From positions 39,805,098 through 39,869,097 of the forward strand of contig CM065297.1 of the NCBI GenBank assembly GCA_032871835.1: a stretch of 64,000 bases of DNA, written 5' to 3'. Of this stretch, positions 36,301 to 47,801 are shown piece by piece. The notes beneath the pieces are model-generated. The model searched no databases. It was not told where the DNA came from and was given only the letters and a program-made list of their open reading frames with translations. A program made the position numbers and the translations under genes. Position 1 is the stretch's first letter. Every line of letters begins with the position of its first letter. The DNA is from Dipteronia dyeriana. Its lineage: Eukaryota; Streptophyta; Magnoliopsida; Sapindales; Sapindaceae.

Positions 36301-36890
36301 TATACCAGCAAGGCCCTTCTTCCAGTTGAAACAGGTATTCATAGGCAGAAAATATGGCTCTAGCATTGGTTTCGACAGTAAGGAAGTTGAGGCCGTACTT
36401 TCAAGCACATACAATCTAGGTTTTCGTTGACTCCCCACTTAAGCAAATCTTCAGAAACCAGAAATTTCAGAGAGATTAACTAAATGGGCTATCAAGTTGA
36501 GTGAGTTCGATATTCAGTACATGCCCAGAACATCACTCAAAGGTCAAGCAGTGGCAGATTTTGTAGCAGAATTCACAGAACAAAATCTGGAAGCAAAAAG
36601 AATATTGGGCAAGAGTTTCTCATGGAGATTATATGTCGATGGTTCCTCGAATACTCATAGCAGCGGGGCAGGGATTGTGGTATGCACCCGGAAGAAGATG
36701 ATGTTGAATGCGCCATGAGATTCGATTTCAAAGCAACAAATAACCAAGCCGAATATGAGGCATTACTAGCAGGGCTTAGAGTTTGAATAGCTCTCAGAGC
36801 AGATGAAATGGAGATATTCAGTGATTCATAGGTAGTCGTCAACCAAGTCTTAGACGAATATCAGGCCAGAGATTAAGGTAAGATGACTTG
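36301..36890 (+). pseudogene. RNase H and second (archaeal-like) RNase H of copy C
   Basis: A first RNase H-like part (about 36301-36480) is badly broken. The second, SWRLYVDGSSNTHSSGAGIVV (about 36620-36680), follows the connecting segment LSEFDIQYMPRTSLKGQAVADF. It is the extra archaeal-type RNase H that marks the plant Tat lineage. A frameshift near 36715 and several stops follow, with recognisable NQAEYEALLAGL coding at about 36738-36780. Confidence 0.8.
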
Positions 36891-37801
36891 TTTGAGCATA
36901 GCAAAGCAGCTCCTCCAACGATTCAAGGAATATAGGATCATCCAGATCCCTCGGGAAGAAAATGAAAAAAGTAAATGCTCTATCCAAACTAGGATCACCA
37001 ACAACAACAATCAGACCAATGAATATCCCGATAGCACATCTTCTCATGCCAAGCATAGCTGAGCCAAAAGATTGTGAAGTCTCAGAAATCCGAACATCGT
37101 CAGACGGTTGGATGACTCAGCTAAAAAAATACCTGGAAGAAGATATACTCCCGGAAGATCCCTTAGAAGCAAAATGCATCAGGTACAGGTCAACAAGATA
37201 TACACTGACTGGAGGAGAACTGTACAGAAGAGGGTTTTCCCGAACACTCCAAAGATGTGTATCAGAGGAGGATGCACACTTGATACTACAGTAGATCCAT
37301 GATGGAGTATGTAGGAACCATACAGGAGGTAAAAGTTTGGCATACAAGATACTCAGGCAAGGTTACTATTGGTCGTCCTTATTCACTGATGCACAACGAT
37401 ATTCAGAAAGTTGCAATGCTTGCCAAAGGATCGCCAATGATATTCGGCAACCTCTTGAACAATTTAGAAGCCTCACATCCCCATGGTCATTCACCATGCG
37501 GGGACTAGATTTAATTGGTCCATTGCCAGCAAGAACATAGGGTGGAGCTAAACACGCAATTGTGGCCGTTGATTATTTCACAAAGTGGGTAGAGGCTGAA
37601 ACGTTAGTACATATCACGAAAGTAAATACCACAAACTTTTTATAAAGAAATATACTCTACAGATTTGGAGTCCCAAATACTATCATCACTGACAACGGCA
37701 CCCTGTTCGACAATCAAAAATTCACACAGCTGTGAAACGAGTACCAAATTACAAATTATTATGACACACATGTCCACCCTCAAACAAATTGAAATTTCCT
37801 A
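36891..37801 (+). pseudogene. Integrase of Retand-like copy C, N-terminal and core part
   Basis: Begins after the RNase H with NALSKLGSP. The zinc domain shows the second His pair (IHDGVCRNHTGG) and CNAC near 37415-37426. The core has GLDLIGPLPA (first Asp, about 37502) and TDNGTLFDN (second Asp, about 37690), then is interrupted by solo LTR 2 at 37807. Stops and frameshifts occur at 37292, 37338-37340 and later. The catalytic Glu lies beyond the insertion. Confidence 0.85.
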
Positions 37802-37806
37802 GAAAA

Positions 37807-39817
37807 TGTGTGTCTATAAACCTAGAGAGGGGGCGAATAGGTTTTTAATTCAATTGATTACCAATTTTTCGATTTAAACAATATTAGCAAAACTACCCAA
37901 TTCTATCAAGTGTTCGAATAGATGACAATAGACATAAAGCAATAACAACACAACACATATATGTGGAAACCCTCCAAACGGGAAAAACCACGGGATGATG
38001 TGTGCACCACACATCCGATCCTCAAATCCACTATCGAATGAAAGTTTACAACCTAGGTTGACCTCCCATCACACCCTCCAGTTACTAACCCTTTCACTCT
38101 ACCCAAAAAGCCTTAATAGTGATTCTTGATTAACATGCTTTTGCAATAACCACTTAGTAACAAGACTTAACCTCAATGAATAGTCAAAACAACCTAAGTG
38201 AATATGATGAAATATTCAAACATGCAAGTAGTTCTAGGCTACACTAAATGTTTATCTAGGAATTCAAATATGTCAATAAATGCAATTCCTAGATATCAAT
38301 GCCTAAATGCAAGTGCAAGAAAACCTAACTAGATATAGCTATGAAAGTCTAATATCTAGTTATCAAATAAAAGCAAATCAACAAAAGTTGTCACGAAACA
38401 TGGCAAAGAATAATCATTACAATTAACAAATACAATCAATTAGACCTAAACAATATATAAATGCAAAGCATAGAGATTTAGCTATAAGGGTAAAATCGTC
38501 ATAAATGCTAGTTATCACTAATCAATGTTTTCAACCAACAACCAACTTTACAAGCATGTTAATAAAGCTATTAAACACAAGAACATGCATTTAATTTGCT
38601 ATAAAAACTAAAATCTAGGGATACATGACATAGTAATGAAACAATGAAGTCTAGGGCATGTAAAGTTTACCTAGTCAAAGAAAACAAGAAGACCCATACT
38701 TGAATGATGCACAATAATGTATGAAGGATGCTGGGTTTTGGCTTTAGAGAGTTAATCAAGCTTTAATGAAGCTTTCTCTCTCAAGAAACTCTCTCACTCT
38801 CTCACTCTAGGGTTCGTTTTTTAGAGTCATGGAATGAAGAAGATGAGTTAAGGATGTATTTATAATGCCCAAGTGAAATGACATTGTTTTGGACTTGGGA
38901 AACAAAGTCCCGTTAAGACTGCTGTGCAAACCGTGGCCTAGGAAAGTGTCCAGGCCACGGTCTATACAGCATGGCACGGCTAGACAAGACCGCTGCCTAG
39001 GCATGTGCACCAAAAGCGGTCTAGATCACAGTACACGGCTGATAGCACAATAGCTCAAGATTCGAGCAACCCAACACATGACCAAACGACATCCAAACCT
39101 TTCATATAATATACCGTTGGAATGGTATGGAAGTCTACTTTCTAATCCAATTTATAAAACATGGTTTGGATGTCAATATAAAAAGTTATGGTCATTTGAG
39201 TGACCAAAGGTCAGAAACGAGCAACAACAAAGTTGCCCTGTTTTTGTGGTTACTTTGGAGATTTCAAAACCAATCCAAGCGGTCATGAAATATTACAAAT
39301 AATATACCGTTGGAAAGGTATTGGTGTCTAGTTTGTACAAAAATTTTCAAAACTCATTTTGAATCATTGTATAAAAAGATATGATCATATGACCATACAA
39401 AATCAGTTTTGAAAAGCATTTAAATCATTGAAATACACTCTTTTGAAACTAGACACCTTACTCCATATAACCAAACCAAGAGAAGAATAAGACTTTGTCA
39501 AATGGTCACTCAATGCGCTAAGACAAACACACCACCATGCAAGCGCGAACACACACAAAACCACACATGCATAACAAACCAAATGCAAATGAGTGAGTGC
39601 GTGTGAGCAACACATAATGCATGTCAATACAAATGCATAATATGTGAGTGTGTGCAACTAAAACCTCTTCAAGGAAAGTTAAGCAAGCGATATACCTTTG
39701 AAGCTTGAACTTGGTCACGAGCAAAGTCAACCTAAACTAACCTTACATTTTAATCCCTAAATATGTGGTTTGTCAACTGAAATAAGTCAATCACAAACAT
39801 AGGAACTGACACAAACA
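37807..39817 (-). mobile_element. Solo LTR 2, SIRE-type Copia, reverse orientation
   Basis: A 2,011-base unit from TGTGTGTCTATAAACC to GACACAAACA, with perfect duplications GAAAA at 37802-37806 and 39818-39822. In its own orientation it starts TGTTTGTGTCAG and ends GACACACA, with CCTATTCGCCCCCTCTCTAGG near the end and a CCCGTGGTTTTTCCC...GGAGGGTTTCCACATATAT block (plus 37954-37994). A TATA-like box in its orientation (TATAAATACATCC) is near plus 38853-38865. A GC-rich inverted repeat (ACCGTGGCCT/AGGCCACGGT) is at about 38931-38972. No coding region. Confidence 0.86.
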
Positions 39818-39822
39818 GAAAA

Positions 39823-40344
39823 CTTGAAGCAGTGAACAAAGTCATCAGGCACATGCTCAAAGCAAAGCTAGATGCCGAAAATGGCAGTTGGGTCGAAAAG
39901 CTTCCTAAAGTATTATGGGTTTATCGAACGACAGTAAGAACGTCTACAAGAGAAACACTGTTTTCTTTGGCATTCGGAACAGAGGTTGTCATCCCGGTAG
40001 AAACATCGTATATGTCGCCTAGAGTCAAACTGTATGATGAAGATCAAAATGTCGATATGCTGTTACAAAGCCTAGATGAGTTGGAAGAAAAAAAAATTCG
40101 AGTAATAAATACGGCAAATCAGTAGAGAGTGGCTCGGCACTTTAACTCCCATGTTCGGATTAGGAAGTTCCAGTTAGGAGACCTAATGCTCAGAAAAGTA
40201 TCGTTGAACACAAAGAACAAAGTTGCAGGCTCGTTGGTTGACAAATGGAAAGGCCAATACAAAACTGAAGGCATAGCGGGTCACGGAACATATTGGACTG
40301 CCCGACCAGATGGAGGGGTTTTACCCCGACCACCTAATATTTAA
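39823..40344 (+). pseudogene. Integrase of Retand-like copy C, C-terminal part
   Basis: Resumes the integrase at EAVNKVIRHMLKAKL (catalytic Glu region). It continues with PKVLWVYRTTVRTSTRETLFSLAFGTEVVIP, a typical Gypsy integrase stretch. After a stop at 40123-40125 comes the C-terminal part (RKFQLGDLMLRKVSLNTKNK) and GTYWTARPDGGVLPRPPN before the final stop at 40342-40344. Confidence 0.87.
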
Positions 40345-41141
40345 AGATTTTTTTATCCTTGAATTTGTTTTCTTTTTCTAGTTAGGATAATTTTGTTAGT
40401 TAGGACATTTTTTAGCAGTTCTTGAGATTTATTATATTAGTTTTGCAGTTATGAATAAAATAGCTCGACATGGGATTCCAGAAATCTGAGCATATGATAA
40501 TGCGAAAGATGAGCACATGATAATAAGAACATGTGAAAGATGAGCATATGATAACATACGAAGAAATTGATTGCATAATAAAAATAAAATGCTCGGGGCC
40601 ATTAATTTGGTAAAAATCCCGAATTAGCGGAGAAGCTCAAAGGAGCATCACAGCCGAGCAAGGTCAGTCAAGACCTTAGCCAAAAGGCAAACCCGATGCA
40701 CCAGATTCCAAAAAACGACTCGGGGCACCGTCTGGAAAATCCCGGTGAGATGCGCAGCTGTGTTGAGCAATTTAAAAGCTTAACAATTTGGCAAACCCTT
40801 GCGCAGATAAAACTAAGAGACGTCCTCAGTGACTTGTACAAGGACTCGAACGTATGATCGTTGTGAGCCTCAATGTAACGTTCGAGTATGAGACACAATT
40901 ATAAATCTACTTGCCTTTGTCTCAAGATGACTCAGTTAATAATATTAGTCAGTTTAATAAGATACTTGGCACTTAAAATTGCATTAGGCAGTTTAATAAG
41001 ATGCTTGCCATCTAAAAGTTACTCGGATATTAACAATGGTCAGTTTAATAAAAATACTTGGCATTTCAAATTCGCAACAATAGTTTTGCAAAATATGAAA
41101 CTTTATTGATCACATAAACTTTTTACAAATAAACCTAAACG
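40345..41141 (+). other. Spacer between pol and the antisense gene of copy C
   Basis: Non-coding. It holds a small repeat near 40488-40556 (GATGAGCATATGATAA variants). There are also three imperfect copies of GTCAGTTTAATAAGATACTTGGCA at about 40945-41065. Confidence 0.5.
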
Positions 41142-44099
41142 GCTGACGACTTGGAACTTTTACTAATACTCGGATCAGTCACTACCTTATACTCACGAAG
41201 GAGACTCTCATTGGAAGGCCAGGTGATTATATCAACAGAATCATCGATCCATTCACTGTAATCCATTTCAGGGATCGGTCCGACATCAGGCTTCGAACCA
41301 TCCACACTAGCTTTCTAACTAGCATAAAAGGTCGAAGGAGAATACTTCAATGGGACCGCAAGATGCTTAGGATGAGGTTCTTTACCCTGGCTGTGACAAT
41401 AAGCTCTCTATTCCTTCATCTGAATCCGAAGAGACTCTAAGGATCGAACGTGGTTTTTGATGGATAAATCCCAATTGGCCTGAGCTCTATCAGTTGTCCG
41501 ATTCTTGACCTTGAAGAATTCGCCAGTCGAAACCAAACCCCTTTAGAACTCTCTAATGAGTAGGGCTTCATAGGTTGGGGACCTCTTGAAACGATCAACC
41601 CCTTGAACTTCAAGTTTCAACCGAGTTTCCTTTGAAAGAGATTCAATAGTCAGGATCTAGCGCTTAAGGTCTTCCATGTTTTGCTCATAAGACGATTTGG
41701 CTTGCTCAGCCTCTTGTTCTGCTTTGAGCATCAACTCTTGGGCGGTAGAGAGTAAATTTTGGAAGGAAACAGTCTTCTCTTTTGCAGCAAAAGCTTTCTC
41801 CTCGGCCTCTATTTGTTTAGCCAAACAACGATCTGTAAACTCTTGGGTAGAGCTCGCCCCCCTTTGATAGACCGCCTCATTCTGAGCCCGGCTGTCCTCA
41901 CTCTCCTTCAACTGAGCTTCAAGACGCTTTATCCGATCAGATTGATGTTGTTGCATTTGAACAAACTCAGCAAACTCAGCAACCACCTGTGAGTTAGTTA
42001 AAAATCTAATTAAAAAAACACTAAGGCAAAGGTCGAGATAGAAGACTTATGTAGGATGCACTATTAAAAACGTTGTGAAGACGCTCCGTAGGAGAACCAC
42101 TCCTAAAGCAACTCCAATGGTCGTCACCGATAAAAGCTTGACCAGACAACATAGTCCTCAGCATATCCTGGGGGGTGGGGCAGAAAGGGTTTCCCGAGGA
42201 CCTCACCCCTGCGTCCTCAACCTTAGGGGGTAGATAATCTTTGTTCAAACTTTCCAGAGGTTCCTCTTTCCCCAAAGGTGTCTCTGCTAGAGCATTCGAG
42301 GAGCCCCTAGTATCAACATCATCATCGCTCGATTCAACGAATGGTACCACTCAAGGAATTTTTGGAAGAGACCGAGCAGGGGAATCAACTGCCTTACTCT
42401 TCTCAGCTCGAGTACGGTGGAAGCTGAGGTAAGTTGCAGGATCTTCTTGATCATCCGTGATATCTCGAAAGAGCTCAAAAAGATCAGGATGAAAATTAAC
42501 CTACTCATCAGAGGGTGCCCTAACTCCTTCCTCATTCCCAACAGCAAATTGCTCAATAGGCACTTCGTTGACTAGGGAACTAGGCTCACCAGACACTGCA
42601 CCACTAGGATGCCCTCACTGTCTGCCTTTATCCTTAGACACCCTCGAGGCACTATAAGTTCTAAAAGGGTCACTCGGACCGCTTGATTCCCCCGCGGTCG
42701 GCTAAATAACTTCTTCAGGAGTATACTCAGGAACTTATACATCTGCCTCTTCCGAATCCTCATCTAAATCATCATCAAGCGAAGCAATCCCTTCCTTGTT
42801 TGGCAAGAAGCTTTCTTATGACTCATTTAAAAAATCGATTTTACCTGACGAGCCTGGAAGTCGCAGATGATGTCCGAGTCATACACTGAAAATATAAACG
42901 AGTTAGAAAAGAGGAACAAAATGAGAAACGAAAAAATTAGAAAAGATTCTACTTACAACGTCTGTGATAATCCGAAATCTACGAAAAGAAACGAGAGCTA
43001 TCATTTTCTTCTTATCAAAAAGATAGGACCTATTTATTTTCTCCAGAGTGCGCGCGACCGCCCAAGCAAGGTTAGTCAACTTGGCGTTAGTGAAAGAAGG
43101 TCGTGACTTGTTCCATCGATCAAGAGAGCAAAAGAAACGGGGAACCTTCAATACTTTCTGATCTTCCCCAGTTGAGAGCTCGATCTCCAGTCCCTAGTTC
43201 CCTCTAGTAAAAAACCAACTATTTTTCTGGTATTTGTTTGAGGTAGGGAAACCCCACACAAAGCCTTTCTTCTTGACGTCCGAGGAAATATCGACTCTCC
43301 GGTTCATCTTAGTCCCCTCAGGAATCCAGCTATCTAGCTGGCTGGATAGAAGAAAGTAAGTTCTAGATCAACCAAATTGCCTTAGAGAATAAAAGTGTCT
43401 AATTTCGTGAGAAGAAGGCGGTGGCAAGTTCATCCAGCTTTACATGTGCCACATGCACAACAGAATCCTATAACTGTTCGGGGCAAGTTGGGTTGGAGCA
43501 GTACCTACCTCAGCAAGGAACCAAGCATTAAAAGGCTGGAGGGGAAGTGTTATGCCACAACAGAGCATGGATCCATAAATTGTTACCATGCCCGGAGGAG
43601 GGCTCCACGCTGCTATATTACCAATAGGAACTATTAAAACCGAATCATCCAAATCGAACTGAGCACGATAGTTCTCGATCTTTGCTTCCCCGACCACATT
43701 CGATTCAGCATCATACGCACTTGGAAAATCATATGAGAAGGGAATTCGAAATGCACTGTGCTCTTTTTCAACATACTTTTTATCAACTACTTGCCTTCCA
43801 ATTTGAATACCGCTAGAACCATGTTTGTGAACCGAACGGTTACTTTGATGCTTTCTCAACCTATATCGTAAAGGAACCCTGTGATCAGAAACAAAAGATT
43901 CATAGCTGGAAGAAAATTCATAACTAGAACTTAAACGAATATCAGGATAAAGCCCGAAAACGTCAACATTTAGAAAATCAAGCTCATTAGGAGGGGTTTC
44001 CCCCAATAATCCATGAACACAAGAAACCAATTGAAAATCTAAACGCTCAAGCGCTTCGAAAGCTAAAACAAAAAGACACTGTCGTGAAACAGGATCCAT
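41142..44099 (-). pseudogene. Full-length antisense gene of copy C: putative gypsy-type transposon protein with coiled coil; probably spliced
   Basis: Read on the minus strand from ATG at 44099. 44099-43440 encodes 219 residues: a Ser/Glu-rich N-terminus, FDLDDSVLIVP and a gypsy-type-transposon-like domain (LQPFNAWFLAEVG, APNSYRILL). The frame continues past a stop (LDSWIPEGTK, KKGFVWGFPTSNKYQ, DRWNKSRPSFTNAKLTNLA) to a donor-like GTT|GTAAGT at 42957/42956. An acceptor-like TTTTCAG|TG lies at 42886/42885. An acidic region follows, then 42350-42021, then an acceptor-like CTCACAG|GT at 41987/41986. A strong coiled coil follows (RIKRLEAQLKESEDS, 41986-41657). The C-terminus is DYSEWIDDSVDIITWP. 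Scattered stops make it a pseudogene. Role unknown; the introns are inferred from motifs. Confidence 0.68.
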
Positions 44100-44306
44100 C
44101 GGAACTGACCTTTAAAGCAGATGCGAATAAACCAGGAAAAGCTTCGCTGAAGAATCAAGACGAATCTGTGCGCAATAAAACCTAGGTTTTTTGTTTCTTT
44201 CTGCAAAAAATGAACAGAAACAGCCCTCTTCAGTTTAAAAAAAAAAAACTATTTACCCCAGGGTTTCAAGAAGCGGGAAAAATCAAAAGGAAAGGACATT
44301 TGGCGA
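44100..44306 (+). other. 3' spacer of copy C, left of the hAT insertion
   Basis: Colinear with copies A (11890 on) and B (17553 on). It ends with TTTGGCGA (44299-44306), the left half of the hAT target duplication. The spacer continues at 48090. Confidence 0.7.
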
Positions 44307-44589
44307 TAGTGGTGTAAAAATGGGCCGACCAATGACAGGCCCATCCGGCCTGCCCAGGAAGTTCACGGGCCATGCTGGGAACGGCCCGTGAAGGAAGAGG
44401 GCCAGGTTACGGCCTGGCCCGGGAAGGGCCTTGTGCCAGGCCACGAGGAGGAGGCCCGGCAGGCCGGCCCGCCTGGCATGCCAATCCGGAGTGCCAGGCC
44501 TGTTGGACCGGCCTGTTGGACCGGTCCACCGGTCAGTTCGGCTTTTTTTTTTCTAGCCGTTGGAGGAAAAATAAATACCAAAACCCCCC

Positions 44590-45426
44590 CTAAAATCTTT
44601 TAAATTACATTTTCACCCACAAATCAAATTTTTCTATAAATACTTCCATCCATTTCATTTTCCATTAACTCTCTCTATCATTCTTTCAATCTATCATTCT
44701 TTCAAATCTCAATCTCTAATATATTCTCCAATTCTCTAAACTTTTTCATTCAATTTGGTTATTACTCTCTCTACAAAATTCTCTACATTTTCCACCAACA
44801 CACCAAATTTTAAAGGTACAATTTTGTTATTACTTTTGGTCTAACATATTCTCATAGTAAATTTATATGTTTATGTTTAGATTTGAGTTACTTAATGAAA
44901 ACATTATCTATTTAGTTAGTTAGTTTATCAATTTTTGAGATTTAATGTTAATATTATTTGTTTAGTTTATTAAGATTTTTAAGTTTAGTAGTAATTTTAA
45001 TATTTGTTATTAATAAATTTAGAAAGTTAATTTGTATTACTGAAATTAATTTTTATAATAAGTAAATAATGAATGTTAAGTGTAGTAATTACGTTTGCTA
45101 TTGTTTTTTTCATAAATTAAAATTTTTCATTTCTAGATTATGTTAGTAAATTTAAGAGTAGTGATTCAAATAATCAATTTTATGTTAGTATATTATGTTA
45201 GTAAATTTATCAATTTTATTTGTAGTTGTGAACTAGTGAATTTGAAATTTTTTGTTAGTAGATTATGATTTTTTTGTTTATTTAATTTATTTTTTAGGTA
45301 AATTAATTATTGTAAGGGTCGTATTAGTTATAGTAATTATTGTTAGTAAATTAAGATTACTGTTAGTAAATATTGATTTTTAATTTGACTATTAACTACT
45401 ATAGTGCTCATATTTTTATTCAGATA
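44590..45426 (+). other. 5' untranslated region of the hAT element
   Basis: AT-rich and CT-rich non-coding sequence. A possible TATA box (TCTATAAATACTTCC) lies near 44631-44645, followed by repeated TCTCTCTAT and TCAATCTATCATTC tracts. The overlapping GC-rich frames at 44363-44603 come from the subterminal repeats and are not genes. Confidence 0.55.
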
Positions 45427-47489
45427 ATGGATCCTAACCAACAGCCTTATTTTCTAGACGGTTTGAATATGTTCAACGATGAATTTGATATTTCAGAACC
45501 GACCCATACTCAAGCGGGACCTTCTGGTTCCAGCGTTACACCAACATCACGTCCCAGAAAATTAACATCAGATGTGTGGCAATGTTTCAACATAGTCCAA
45601 ATGACACTCCCAAACGGGAAGTCTGGCCTCAAAGCTAAATGTAAGTTTTGTCATAAGGATTATACTACAAGTACGGGGGGAACCGGACATTTGAGACGGC
45701 ATATGCACAAATGTATGCCTGCACATGGACAGGTAGACACTACTACCCAGACACAACTTCAACGGCACCCAGACAGGTCTGTTACGGCGTGGTAGTTCGA
45801 CGCCATGCACGCTAGAGAGTGTTTGGCACGATACATTGCACAAACTGATCAACCGATCAGTATTGGTGAGAGTCCATTTTATACAGAATTAATCACATCT
45901 ATATATAACCCCCAATATGAACATGTTTCTAGAACCACCACTAGAAATGATTTGATACGATTGTTTGAAACCCAAAGGGATGACTTAGTTGCTGAAATAC
46001 AGCATTTAAGTGTCTCTGTTGTATTAACTTCTGATATTTGGAATGCATGTTCCAAACAGGACTATTTATGTGTCACGGGACACTATTTAGATTCTGATTG
46101 GAGGATAACAAAAAGAATTTTTGGTTTTCGTCCTATGGATTTTGCACATACCGCATAAAACATTTTTAATGTCATAATGGAAGTTTTAGAAACTTATGAA
46201 ATCACGCATCGCATTCTTTCAATCACATTTGATAATGCATCTGCAAATACTAGCTCTATTGCATTGTTTGTAGCAAGAAATATCCCACAAGATGGAGGTT
46301 ATTTCTTCCATCAACAGTGTGCATGTCATATTATAAATTTAATTGTACAGGCTGGTTTAAAGCAGGTAAGCGACCAAATAGATCGCATCAGAGATGCCAT
46401 TTCTTGGATTTGCAATTCTAATCCTATATTCAGTGAATTCAAGAGACATTGTAAATTAAACGGTCTCAAACCCCGACGATTCCAAACTGATATGCCGGTA
46501 AGGTGGAACTCTACTTATTTAATGTTGCAAAATTGTTTGGAATATGATACAACCATTACATGTTTTTATAACATGAAATTGACCGAAACAGGACAACTTA
46601 GTCCAAAATTACTTACCACATACGATTGGTATGTGGCAAAGATTTTTGTTCAATTTTTAAAGATTTTTTACAATGCCACTGTAACTCTTTCTGGGGTATA
46701 TTACCCCACATCTTCCCAGGCAATCCATCAGATGGTGGAAATGTCTGAACTGTTAAATAGTTATAGAAAAGATGAACATCTAGGCGCTGCAGTTGCTGTC
46801 ATGGAGACAAAGTTGAAAAAATATTGGGCTAACATTCCCCTACTTTATGCCTTAAGTGCTATAATAGATCCCAGGGTTAAATTATCTGGTGTAGAAGTTT
46901 TACTTGAGCTTATTGGTATTAATTTGTCAATAGATTATTCAGAACAAATTACTGACGAACCAAGTTGTTCGAGATTTTTCGTATTTATGAGACCAGGTTT
47001 GGCAATATTGACATCCCCCAATCAACACGACCTGAGACAGAGCCGAAGCAAACAAGTTGGAGCCTTCTGAAACGACGAAAAAAAGACAAATCAGCAAATA
47101 CTTCTTCAGGGCAAAGATCTAGCCCATCTTCTTGTACCGAACTTATTAGGTACCTTGAAGCACAATTCGATGTTGTTGAAGACAAGGAAGAGTTTGATTT
47201 GTTGTTATAGTGGAAGACCTATACGTACAGGTATCCAGTTCTGTCACACTTAGCACGTGACGTACTGGTTATTCCAGTGTCAACGGTATCTTCAGAACAA
47301 GCTTTCAGCACCAGTGGATGCATAATTGAACCAAGAAGAAGTTGTTTGTCTCTAGAGATGGTGGAGGCATTAACATGCCTTCGGGATTGGGAGCATGCTA
47401 AAAAAAGGTTACAAAATCTAACTGTAGATAAAGAACTTAATCTAAATTTCGATAATCTATATATTAATGACCCTTCAGGTAGTGGCTAG
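45427..47489 (+). pseudogene. hAT transposase with BED zinc finger (pseudogene)
   Basis: The ATG at 45427 opens MDPNQQPYFLDGL. The BED-type zinc finger CKFCHKDYTTSTGGTGHLRRH lies at about 45640-45708 and would bind the element ends. An in-frame TAG (45793-45795) and TAA (46156-46158) interrupt the catalytic part, which keeps LTSDIWNA (first Asp) and ITFDNASAN (second Asp). A frameshift lies near 46935-46965 and a further TAG at 47208-47210. The C-terminal hAT dimerisation domain (RYPVLSHLARDVLVIPVSTVSSEQAFS, with the SSE Glu) runs to the stop at 47487-47489. Four lesions make it inactive. Confidence 0.92.
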
Positions 47490-47742
47490 TGCCAGAACTA
47501 GGTTATACTTTTACATATGTATTTATTATTTACTTGTAAGTTGTAAAACGGTTGCACTCTTTTTCCCTTACCAAGTTTTTATCCCGCTGGGTTTTTCTTG
47601 GTAAGGTTTAAAATGAGGCAATCATATAGATATGTATTACTGAATTCCATAAGTGAAAAATATATAAATAATTAAAAAATTGTTAGTTCTCTTTATTCAT
47701 TTCAAATCCTAATAATTGTTCGTTCTCTTCATTCGTTTTAAA

Positions 47743-47801
47743 TTCTAAACCCTTAACCATAAACTATAAACCCTAAACTCTAAACCCTATACCCTAAATC
47801 C
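47743..47801 (+). repeat. Degenerate telomere-like repeat in the hAT 3' region
   Basis: Several AAACCCTAAA-type motifs (AAACCCTTAACC, ATAAACCCTAAACTC, AAACCCTATACCCTAAATCC), the complement of the plant telomere unit TTTAGGG, in loose tandem over about 60 bases inside the hAT element, between the transposase stop and the GC-rich end. Confidence 0.65.

Noticed and set aside
39403..39730. Two overlapping minus-strand frames rich in Cys, His and Leu
   Set aside because: They lie in a solo LTR in a CA/TG-rich tract; no known domain and two frames overlap.
34897..40344. Considered whether the RT/RNase H region could be an integrated pararetrovirus
   Set aside because: Integrase at the end of pol, flanking LTRs, primer sites and Tat-type gag identify an LTR retrotransposon; no viral movement or coat protein is seen.
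44363..44603. Three overlapping GC-rich frames (Gly, Ala, Pro, Arg)
   Set aside because: Subterminal hAT repeats; open only because GC-rich sequence lacks stop codons.
47743..47801. Considered as a chromosome end or interstitial telomere scar
   Set aside because: Too short and degenerate, and fully inside a hAT element with intact borders.
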